Source: an uncultured Prevotella sp.
GTDB lineage: Bacteria; Bacteroidota; Bacteroidia; Bacteroidales; Bacteroidaceae
Assembly: GCA_900556795.1 (NCBI GenBank)
Contig: USQD01000161.1
Location: 1-5,139, forward strand
DNA length: 5,139 nt
Direction of reading: 5' to 3'
How positions within the stretch are numbered: the first letter of the stretch is position 1; every line of letters begins with the position of its first letter. Shown piece after piece: positions 1-5,126 of this stretch. Made by a program: the position numbers and the translations under genes. The notes under the pieces were generated by a model. The model saw nothing but the letters and a program-made list of their open reading frames with translations, was not told the origin of the DNA and did no database searches.

Positions 1-3
1 CCT

Positions 4-58
4 AAAACGAAAAGCCAATAATAGGCAAAAGCACTTACATTTTTACCCATTATTGGCT
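4..58 (-). terminator. Intrinsic terminator closing the four-gene run
   Basis: On the minus strand, 18 bases after the DUF4861 stop codon, the arms at 46..58 and 13..25 pair over 13 positions with one G-U pair (AGCCAATAATGGG against CCTATTATTGGCT). The loop is about 20 bases and is itself partly self-complementary (AAAA/TTTT). The stem is followed directly by TTTT, then CG, then TTTT (about 4..13). Stem plus T-tract is the normal form of a Rho-independent terminator. The long loop is unusual. The hairpin is nearly symmetrical but lacks a good T-tract on the plus strand, so it should act mainly on minus-strand transcription. Confidence 0.75.
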
Positions 59-76
59 ATTTGTGCAACATTCTGG

Positions 77-1339
77 CTATCGGATGATACAAGATACAGA
101 AACCTTGACAGGTTCTTCAATCTGCTTCTTCCAGTCTTTCAGCCACTGATACCATTCCTTTTCACCCTTGAAACCATAGGTTTCGTTGGCACTGGTATAG
201 GCGAGTTTATAACTCAAACGGTTGCCGGTAGGCTTTACCACCTGGGTATAAACATCTTTGTTAGCTGGCTCCTGACTTACAAAAGCTGACTGAGGAACAT
301 AGATGCCCAAGCCTACAGTTTCCAACTTGTGCTTGCCATCGTCCTTGCCTGTTGGCCAGTCGCTTCCATAGCATCCACGCAAGCCCTTGTTATCTGAAAA
401 TTCACTGGACCCCTTCACATTGATTAATCCAGTAGCAAACTGATAGTCAGAAACATCCTTATTGAAGAATACATCTACATCGAAATCGCGATGACCTGCA
501 TAAATAGTATATCGGATAGTTGCATTCACCGGCTTCAGACCTGGAGCTGGAACCCAGCCATTATCAACTACCTCTACGATGGCACGAAGCGGTCCCTCGG
601 AGATGACACGCTGTTCCTGATACTTCACATCGTTCAACAATACCTGATTGGTTCCATCCCAACCACGCAAGGCACCAAGTCCATAGGTATTACCTACCCA
701 GAGACAGTCGTCACCCGAACCGGCAGCCAACTGTTCATCAGTTGGATAGAACTGGGTATCATATACAACCAGGCCCTTATTGATCTTACCATAGAGGTCG
801 ATAGTCTGGCGGTTGTCGAAATAAACGCGCATAGCCACTAAGTCGCTCTCAAAGCAGACGCCATGTGAATGAACATAGTGATAGCAATCCTTGGTACGTT
901 TATCAAAAGAGATGCTTCGCAGATAGATGTCCTGCTTGTTCTTAGCCAGCTTCTTGTTCTTGCTAGGCAGGCAGAGTTCTGCAAAGGTACGGGCTGGATA
1001 CTGTGCCTGCTCACCATCCTGGAAGAGCTGCACCTGATAAGTCTTGGTCTCTTTCTTGCCGAGATCAACCAGGAAACAGAGTTCATCGTTGGTACAATCA
1101 CGGTTGGTGTCGTCGAGCTGAGAAGGAATCTCCTTGCCGTCAACGGTTACCACGGCACGCTGAATGTTGCCAATCGATTCCAACTTACTGAGGTCGATAA
1201 CCACCGGAGCATCGGTTTTAGCCGACTTGGAAGGATTGGATACCGACACATTAAAGTTTGCCTGTGCCTGGACAGATAAGGCAAAGAGCGATACCAGCGC
1301 CAGCATCATTTGTTTCTTCATTGTTTGTTTCTTCATCAT
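77..1339 (-). CDS. Exported DUF4861 domain protein
   Basis: The 420-residue protein has a signal peptide: Lys at 3, 4, 8 and 9, a hydrophobic core at about 11-23, and signal peptidase I sites after VQA (25) or AQA (27). There is no lipobox cysteine, so it should be periplasmic or secreted. The mature part starts with the SNPSK...DAPVV strand typical of DUF4861 (about 30-50). It continues with a His-rich stretch YHYVHSHG (153-160), FESDLVAMRVYF (163-174), YGLGALRGWDG (219-229) and SEGPLRAIVEVVDNGW (247-262). This is an all-beta family of roughly this length, known from Bacteroidota and often found in polysaccharide-degradation loci; its reaction is not established to my knowledge. Here it sits 32 bases after a glycosyltransferase, not beside SusC/D or glycoside hydrolases. 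The mature chain has eight cysteines (82, 88, 123, 152, 162, 212, 323, 417), which could form disulfides. The start is uncertain among Met1, 2, 7, 11 and 12; all leave a usable signal peptide. The leader is A/T-rich with no Shine-Dalgarno sequence. Confidence 0.87.
   Translation of the reverse strand: MMKKQTMKKQMMLALVSLFALSVQAQANFNVSVSNPSKSAKTDAPVVIDLSKLESIGNIQRAVVTVDGKEIPSQLDDTNRDCTNDELCFLVDLGKKETKTYQVQLFQDGEQAQYPARTFAELCLPSKNKKLAKNKQDIYLRSISFDKRTKDCYHYVHSHGVCFESDLVAMRVYFDNRQTIDLYGKINKGLVVYDTQFYPTDEQLAAGSGDDCLWVGNTYGLGALRGWDGTNQVLLNDVKYQEQRVISEGPLRAIVEVVDNGWVPAPGLKPVNATIRYTIYAGHRDFDVDVFFNKDVSDYQFATGLINVKGSSEFSDNKGLRGCYGSDWPTGKDDGKHKLETVGLGIYVPQSAFVSQEPANKDVYTQVVKPTGNRLSYKLAYTSANETYGFKGEKEWYQWLKDWKKQIEEPVKVSVSCIIR
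1307..1336 (-). repeat. 15-base direct duplication at the DUF4861 start
   Basis: The coding strand reads ATGAAGAAACAAACA followed by ATGAAGAAACAAATG. The first 12 bases are identical and the copies are 15 bases apart. This encodes MKKQT-MKKQM (residues 2-11) and gives two in-frame start candidates in the same local context. It looks like a recent in-frame tandem duplication of the signal peptide n-region. The effect on export should be mild, because it only lengthens the positively charged end. Confidence 0.7.
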
Positions 1340-1371
1340 AGATTCTTATTTTAAGTTTGTTTATAATTCGT

Positions 1372-2388
1372 TTATAACTGCGAGAAGAACTTCTTACCCC
1401 TTGCATAGTATTGCCACAGAATAGAACAGTCTAGAATCTGAGGAATATTCTCCTCCACCCTGCTTTCCTGAATCTTCTTTCGGTCCTGATCAAAATCATG
1501 CTTCCATGCCTGGAATGCCTTACGCGCCTTGAAGATTGCCTTGCAGTCACCCAGGTTACGATTCAGGATAAGCGTCTGGAATGCGGCAAGATAATCCAGG
1601 AGCCAACGCTTGCGCATCACAGGCTTCAATTCCTTATCGCTCAAATTCTTATAGAGCATCGTTAAATTGTTTCTAAAATTCAGATAGGTCTTCATTGGAT
1701 TGCCTTTAGGCAGAGTTCCACCACCTACATGATAAACCTCACTCTCAGGAATGCAGTATATCTTTCTACCCATCAGGCGCAATCTCCAGCAGAGATCAAT
1801 CTCCTCGTTATGAGCAAAGAATCTGCCATCCAGTCCACCGGCATTCCAGTAATCTTCCGAACGGATCATCATACAGGCTCCCGTAGCCCAGAGTATCTCC
1901 TGTTGATAATCATACTGTCCGTTATCTCGCTCTACGGTATCAAAGATTCTACCCCTACAGAAAGGATAACCCAACTTATCAAGATAGCCACCGCATGCTC
2001 CAGCATACTCAAACATATCCTTGTCGTATTCAGCCAGCAACTTAGGCTGGCAAGCAGCTACCTGAGGATGAGCATCCATAAACTCGATGAGCGGAGTAAG
2101 CCAATGATGCGATACCTCCACATCACTGTTCAGGAGAACATAATAATCAGCCTCTATTTCTTTCAAGGCACGGTTATACCCCTCGGCAAAGCCGAAGTTC
2201 TGCTCCAGTACGATGGTTTTGACATGAGGAAACTGGGTCTCCAGAAGATGCATGGACTGATCTGAAGAACAGTTGTCGGCTACCCATATCTCAGCATCCT
2301 GCCGTGAATACTCCACGACATTAGGAAGATACTTTGCCAGCATCTTCTGCCCATTCCAATTTAATATAACGATTGCTACCTTTGCCAT
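1372..2388 (-). CDS. Glycosyltransferase family 2, GT-A fold, rhamnosyltransferase-like
   Basis: The 338-residue protein should transfer a sugar from a nucleotide-sugar donor to a glycan or lipid-linked acceptor at the cytoplasmic face of the membrane. The GT-A domain begins at once with VAIVILNWNG (4-13). The donor-binding stretch WVADNCSSD (35-43) and NFGFAEGYNRAL (64-75) follow. The DXD-equivalent is LLNSDVEV (85-92), with Asp89 and Glu91 as probable metal ligands. WATGACMMI (167-175), GGLDGRFF (184-191) and HNEEIDLCWRL (193-203) carry the acceptor and catalytic acidic residues seen in the WbbL/RfbF-like branch, and YHVGGGT (219-225) follows. The C-terminal 100 residues are basic and helical-looking, without a clear membrane segment. 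Donor and acceptor cannot be read from sequence; rhamnosyl transfer is only a family resemblance. The ATG lies 3 bases after the stop codon of the upstream radical SAM gene, which points to translational coupling. No other glycan-synthesis gene is in view, so it is not obviously part of an O-antigen or capsule cluster. Confidence 0.9.
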   Translation of the reverse strand: MAKVAIVILNWNGQKMLAKYLPNVVEYSRQDAEIWVADNCSSDQSMHLLETQFPHVKTIVLEQNFGFAEGYNRALKEIEADYYVLLNSDVEVSHHWLTPLIEFMDAHPQVAACQPKLLAEYDKDMFEYAGACGGYLDKLGYPFCRGRIFDTVERDNGQYDYQQEILWATGACMMIRSEDYWNAGGLDGRFFAHNEEIDLCWRLRLMGRKIYCIPESEVYHVGGGTLPKGNPMKTYLNFRNNLTMLYKNLSDKELKPVMRKRWLLDYLAAFQTLILNRNLGDCKAIFKARKAFQAWKHDFDQDRKKIQESRVEENIPQILDCSILWQYYARGKKFFSQL

Positions 2389-2391
2389 ATT

Positions 2392-3276
2392 TTATTGTAA
2401 ACTCTTTAATTTATTATTCAGGAGATTGGTAAACTCATAGTTCTTGAGTCCCCATTTCGGTGCGATAAGCAAATCTTTCGGCGATTGGCTGACGAATCGC
2501 TCCAATACCAGGTCTTTGCGAAGCAGCCGGATATATTTTACGATGACATCAATGTATTCCTCCACCGTATACACGTGAAAAGGATGCTCAGCATACTCCT
2601 GTGCCAATCGGGTACCCTTGATGATCTGCATCTGATGAATTTTCAGTATATCAAGAGGAAGAGAAGAAATGACCGGTGCCTGCCTGAGACTTTCTTCCGC
2701 ATCCTCTCCGGGCAGTCCGATGATGATATGACCGCCCGTCAGAATACCTCTCGCATGAGTCCGCTCTACCGCATCACGGCAGCAGGCGAAATCATGACCG
2801 CGATTGATTCGCTTCAAAGTCTCATCATTGGCACTCTCGATACCATATTCCACAAGAACGAAAGTGCGCTGGTTCAACTCCTCGAGATAGTCCAGGAGTT
2901 CATCGCTCACACAGTCTGGACGGGTACCAATCACAATGCCTACCACATCATCTACCCGCAGTGCCTCCTCATACATGTCCCGCAGAAGCTCCACCTTGGC
3001 ATAGGTATTGGTATAAGCCTGAAAATAAGCCAGATATTTCATATCCGGATATTTTCTACTGAAGAAGGCCTTGCCCTCCTCCAACTGTTCCGTTATCGAC
3101 TTTCTACGGTCGCAATAGCTTGGATTGAACGTACGGTTGTCACAATACGTACATCCGCCGCTCGAGATTTTTCCATCCCTGTTAGGACAGGAGAATCCTG
3201 CATCTATCGAAATCTTCTGAACCCGGAAGTCAGGAAACTGCTTCCGGATCCAGGAACCAAAATCATTGTAGTACAT
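2392..3276 (-). CDS. TIGR01212 family radical SAM protein (YhcC-like)
   Basis: The 294-residue protein matches the E. coli YhcC / COG1242 family, cytosolic radical SAM enzymes that are Elp3-like in architecture. Their reaction was not firmly established as far as I know. The N-terminus has GFSCPNRDGKISSGGCTYC (27-45): the cluster cysteines are Cys30, Cys42 and Cys45 (C-x11-C-x2-C), spacing normal for this family rather than the classical C-x3-C-x2-C. Further family signatures are YFQAYTNTYA (84-93), GTRPDC (117-122), EYGIESANDETLKRINRGHD (143-162), HIIIGLPGE (183-191) and KIHQMQIIKGT (212-222). The length fits the family and I see no truncation. The start codon abuts a four-unit heptad repeat, and there is no Shine-Dalgarno sequence. 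It lies 46 bases downstream of mtaB and 3 bases upstream of the glycosyltransferase. The mtaB neighbour is compatible with a tRNA or other RNA substrate, but that is inference. Confidence 0.92.
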   Translation of the reverse strand: MYYNDFGSWIRKQFPDFRVQKISIDAGFSCPNRDGKISSGGCTYCDNRTFNPSYCDRRKSITEQLEEGKAFFSRKYPDMKYLAYFQAYTNTYAKVELLRDMYEEALRVDDVVGIVIGTRPDCVSDELLDYLEELNQRTFVLVEYGIESANDETLKRINRGHDFACCRDAVERTHARGILTGGHIIIGLPGEDAEESLRQAPVISSLPLDILKIHQMQIIKGTRLAQEYAEHPFHVYTVEEYIDVIVKYIRLLRKDLVLERFVSQSPKDLLIAPKWGLKNYEFTNLLNNKLKSLQ

Positions 3277-3341
3277 TGAACTTTGAAGTTTGAGCTTTGA
3301 ACTTTATGATTAGCCCTATTAACTATAAACTATCAACAAGC
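3277..3341. repeat. Heptad (7-base) tandem repeat tract between mtaB and the radical SAM gene
   Basis: On the plus strand, 3277..3304 is four tandem 7-mers: TGAACTT, TGAAGTT, TGAGCTT, TGAACTT. Read from 3279 in steps of seven, the tract continues through two diverged units (TGATTAG, CCCTATT) into AACTATA (3321), AACTATC (3328) and AACAAGC (3335) with phase unbroken. The distal end therefore encodes the last codons and the stop of mtaB. The proximal end touches the ATG of the radical SAM gene, where a ribosome-binding region is expected. It is too short and too diverged for a CRISPR and has no coding role upstream of the ATG. A gain or loss of a unit would change leader length by 7 bases. Confidence 0.75.
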
Positions 3342-4717
3342 TCTGCTTTCAATGCCGTCTTGTCGTGATTGAAATCACCCAGACGAACCTTGAGAAGCTG
3401 ATTGTCGTATTCTTCCTTGGCAAGAGCTGGTGAAAGCTCCACACGTACATAGTTCTTGGTGAAACCATGCATAGCCTTGCCTCTTGAAGCCTTCTCGAAG
3501 AGCACCTCTGCCTCAGTACCGATATACTGGGCATAGAACTCCTGTGTTTTCTGATCGCTCAGCTCCAGCAGACGCTTAGAGCGCTTCTTCTTTTCCTTCT
3601 CGTCTACCACATACGGAATCTTCAAAGCAGCTGTTCCCGGACGCTCAGAATATGGGAAGACATGAAGCTGCGTAACCGGCAGGCTCTTCAAGAACTCATA
3701 GCACTCCTCAAAACACTCTGGAGTTTCACCACGACAACCCACCATCACGTCAACACCGATGAAGGCATCCGGCATCTTCTCCTTGATAAGATTCACCTTA
3801 TGGGCGAAGAGCGCCTTGTCATAACGACGATGCATCAGCTTCAGAACCTCATCGCTTCCACTCTGCAACGGAATGTGGAAATGAGGCATGAAGGCACGAC
3901 TCTCTGCGCAATAGGCAATGAGATCATCATCACAGAGATCTGGTTCCAGACTGGAGATACGATAACGCTTGATACCCTCTACCTTATCCATCGCCTTGAC
4001 GAGATCCAGAAATCGCTCATGAGTAGTCTGACCGAAATCACCGATGTTCACACCGGTGATGACAATCTCCTTACCTCCCTCGGCTGCAGCCTGCTCACAC
4101 TGAGCCACCAAAGACTCGATGCTAGGATTACGTGAATTGCCACGGGCGAAAGGAATGGTACAATAGGTACAGTAATAATTGCAGCCATCCTGCACCTTCA
4201 GGAAATAGCGGGTGCGGTTACCACGGGAACATGAAGGCTGGAAGGTTCTGATTTCCTTCGTCTTCACGCTATGATGCTGATGAAGGGAAGAATCCGACAG
4301 CTCCTGAGCTTCGCCATTTGTAGGCAAACCATTCTCAGCAGCAAACTTCTGCGCCCAGGCATCACTGAGATATTGAATCAAGTTCGCCTTCTCATTGGCA
4401 CCCAACACCAGGTCTACTCCCTCTATTTTACTCACGTTTTCCGACTCCAGCTGTGCATAGCAACCCGTAACTATCACGAAAGCACCTGGATTATTACGCA
4501 CCATGCGATGGATGGCCTGTCGGCACTTATGATCGGCAACCTCAGTAACGGAGCAAGTATTGATAAGACAAATGTCGGCTTTCTCCCCCTTTTTAGCAGT
4601 AATCACGCCCATATCTTCGAGCATCTTGCCAAAAGTGGAAGTTTCAGAGAAGTTGAGTTTGCAACCTAAAGTGTAATAGGCTGCCTTTTTGCCTTGGAAG
4701 GCACTTGAATCTATCAT
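3323..4717 (-). CDS. mtaB: tRNA t6A37 C2-methylthiotransferase MtaB
   Basis: The 464-residue protein converts N6-threonylcarbamoyladenosine at position 37 of ANN-decoding tRNAs to its 2-methylthio form, using two 4Fe-4S clusters and S-adenosylmethionine in the cytosol. The N-terminal UPF0004 domain shows YTLGCKLNFSETS (15-27), INTCSVTEVADHKCRQAIHR (52-71) and VTGCYAQ (83-89), giving auxiliary-cluster Cys19, Cys55 and Cys86. The radical SAM motif is GCNYYCTYCTIPFARG (178-193), with Cys179, Cys183 and Cys186. HIPLQSGSDEVL and HVFPYSERPGTAA follow, then a C-terminal TRAM-like segment of about 65 residues. The KLNFSETS and CSVTEVADHKCR wording favours MtaB over MiaB or RimO. A His/Ser-rich linker at about 119-162 is longer than in Bacillus MtaB. 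The start has an A-rich leader (AAAGAAAAAGATAAAT) and no Shine-Dalgarno sequence, as usual for Bacteroidota. It is the first gene of the probable four-gene unit. I found no match to the Bacteroidota -7 box TAnnTTTG in the upstream gap. Confidence 0.95.
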   Translation of the reverse strand: MIDSSAFQGKKAAYYTLGCKLNFSETSTFGKMLEDMGVITAKKGEKADICLINTCSVTEVADHKCRQAIHRMVRNNPGAFVIVTGCYAQLESENVSKIEGVDLVLGANEKANLIQYLSDAWAQKFAAENGLPTNGEAQELSDSSLHQHHSVKTKEIRTFQPSCSRGNRTRYFLKVQDGCNYYCTYCTIPFARGNSRNPSIESLVAQCEQAAAEGGKEIVITGVNIGDFGQTTHERFLDLVKAMDKVEGIKRYRISSLEPDLCDDDLIAYCAESRAFMPHFHIPLQSGSDEVLKLMHRRYDKALFAHKVNLIKEKMPDAFIGVDVMVGCRGETPECFEECYEFLKSLPVTQLHVFPYSERPGTAALKIPYVVDEKEKKKRSKRLLELSDQKTQEFYAQYIGTEAEVLFEKASRGKAMHGFTKNYVRVELSPALAKEEYDNQLLKVRLGDFNHDKTALKAELVDSL

Positions 4718-4753
4718 ATATTTATCTTTTTCTTTGGTTTCTTTTAAGCTTTT

Positions 4754-4879
4754 GCCCTTTCAGGGCGTATAGGGGATGCAGTTGCTACTGGTCTTTACCT
4801 TACCCTTCGAGCAGCGACCATTGGTTTAGGGAGTGTAGCTAGCAGAAAAGGCGTTCACCTCCCCCAAGACCCTAGGTCT
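4754..4879. repeat. Palindromic intergenic element, REP-like (possibly degenerate)
   Basis: This occupies most of the gene-free gap between mtaB and the lipoprotein terminator. GCCCT-TTC-AGGGC (4754..4766) is a perfect 5-base stem with a 3-base loop. It is followed by GTATAGGGGATGCAGTTG, which resembles, from memory, a short repeated element scattered between Bacteroidales genes. A second weak hairpin pairs GGGAG (4829..4833) with CTCCC (4859..4863), flanking GCTAGC. A third pairs AGACC (4867..4871) with GGTCT (4875..4879) around CTA. No ORF longer than 17 codons is present here. Whether it is a mobile REP-like unit, a leader structure of the mtaB mRNA or simply spacer cannot be decided from one copy. 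The exact borders are a guess. Confidence 0.45.
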
Positions 4880-4881
4880 AT

Positions 4882-4916
4882 AAAACGAAAAAAGCCGCTA
4901 GACCAAGGTCCAGCGG
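4882..4916 (-). terminator. Intrinsic terminator of the lipoprotein gene
   Basis: On the minus strand, 36 bases after the lipoprotein stop, the arms CCGCTGGACC (4907..4916) and GGTCTAGCGG (4895..4904) pair with a single G-U. A tight loop would open to about CTTG. C, six T, CG and four T follow (4882..4894). The GC-rich stem and T-run make this a strong Rho-independent terminator that should separate lipoprotein transcription from the mtaB operon. Confidence 0.9.
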
Positions 4917-4952
4917 TTGTTTCTCTCATTTCTGTTCGTCAGTAATTCAAAA

Positions 4953-5126
4953 TTACTTAGCAGAATCAGCAGCAGCTGTATCAGCAGCAGCAGTGTCAGC
5001 AACAGTTGTGTCTACCTGAGCTGTGTCAGAATCAGCAGAAGCTGTGTTCTGAGCTGTTTTGTTACCATTGCATGATGCGAAAGAGATAGCTGCGATAGCT
5101 ACGAACATAAAAACTAATTTCTTCAT
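4953..5126 (-). CDS. Small Asp/Thr/Ala-rich lipoprotein, function unknown
   Basis: The 57-codon gene starts with MKKLVFMFVAIAAISFASC: a Lys-Lys n-region, a hydrophobic core and a lipobox (FASC) with Cys19 as the lipidated residue. The mature part is only 39 residues. After NGNKTAQNTASADS it consists of the pentads DTAQV, DTTVA, DTAAA, DTAAA and DSAK (34-57). It has no fold-forming hydrophobic core and should be an extended, acidic chain anchored to the membrane. Residues just after Cys19 (NGNK) lack the acidic surface-export signal described in Bacteroides lipoproteins, so a periplasm-facing location is more likely. Five D(S/T)(A/T) sequons suggest heavy O-glycosylation. The start is fixed by the signal peptide, and the upstream AAAAGCAAAGAAA is A-rich without a Shine-Dalgarno sequence. 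Its promoter lies outside the window, while its own terminator follows, so it is probably a separate unit. Similar tiny lipoproteins are familiar in Prevotella and Bacteroides, but I cannot name a function. Confidence 0.88.
   Translation of the reverse strand: MKKLVFMFVAIAAISFASCNGNKTAQNTASADSDTAQVDTTVADTAAADTAAADSAK
4959..5027 (-). repeat. 15-base coding repeat giving pentapeptide DTAAA units
   Basis: Codons 34-56 of the lipoprotein gene form four full 15-base units and one partial unit, each beginning with GAY then a Thr or Ser codon. The third and fourth units (GAC ACT GCT GCT GCT; GAT ACA GCT GCT GCT) encode the same peptide with differing third bases. This indicates an older duplication held at the protein level rather than a fresh slippage product. 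The GCT runs show as GCAGCAGCAG on the plus strand. Confidence 0.8.

Noticed and set aside
838..1143. Minus-strand open frames in other frames of real genes (838..1143, 3349..3534)
   Set aside because: They overlap DUF4861 and mtaB in a different frame and look like out-of-frame readings, not frameshift remnants; the host genes are intact.
869..1279. Plus-strand open frames opposite the DUF4861 gene, including shorter ones at 53..289 and 491..841
   Set aside because: They lie inside or across a well-supported gene and its terminator and show no domain. The one at 53 begins within the terminator stem.
1729..2265. Open frame of 178 codons on the plus strand, opposite the glycosyltransferase
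   Set aside because: It is antisense to a complete GT2 gene, has no plausible start signal and no recognisable motif.
2518..3200. Suspicion that the radical SAM cluster motif is broken because C-x3-C-x2-C is absent
   Set aside because: The C-x11-C-x2-C arrangement with CPNRDG and GGCTYC is normal for the TIGR01212/YhcC family.
2485..3279. Long open frame of 264 codons on the plus strand, opposite the radical SAM gene
   Set aside because: It is fully antisense to a gene with clear family motifs, its predicted protein shows no recognisable domain, and it starts inside the other gene's 3' part. It is best read as a shadow of codon bias.
3277..3304. Tandem repeats considered as a CRISPR array
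   Set aside because: Units are 7 bases with no spacers and no cas genes nearby.
3662..4669. Plus-strand open frames opposite mtaB (3662..4135 and 4271..4669)
   Set aside because: They are antisense to conserved MtaB motifs and have no recognisable features.
4776..4829. 17-codon plus-strand ORF (MQLLLVFTLPFEQRPLV) in the mtaB upstream gap
   Set aside because: It lies in the palindromic element, has no ribosome-binding context or supporting neighbour, and such short frames occur by chance.
4718..4881. Search for a Bacteroidota promoter (TTG, then TAnnTTTG) upstream of mtaB
   Set aside because: No sequence close enough to the -7 box was seen on the minus strand, so no promoter is annotated.
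4956..5000. GCAGCAGCAG runs as a non-coding microsatellite
   Set aside because: They are the reverse complement of Ala codons in the lipoprotein pentads, with third-base variation that fits coding sequence.
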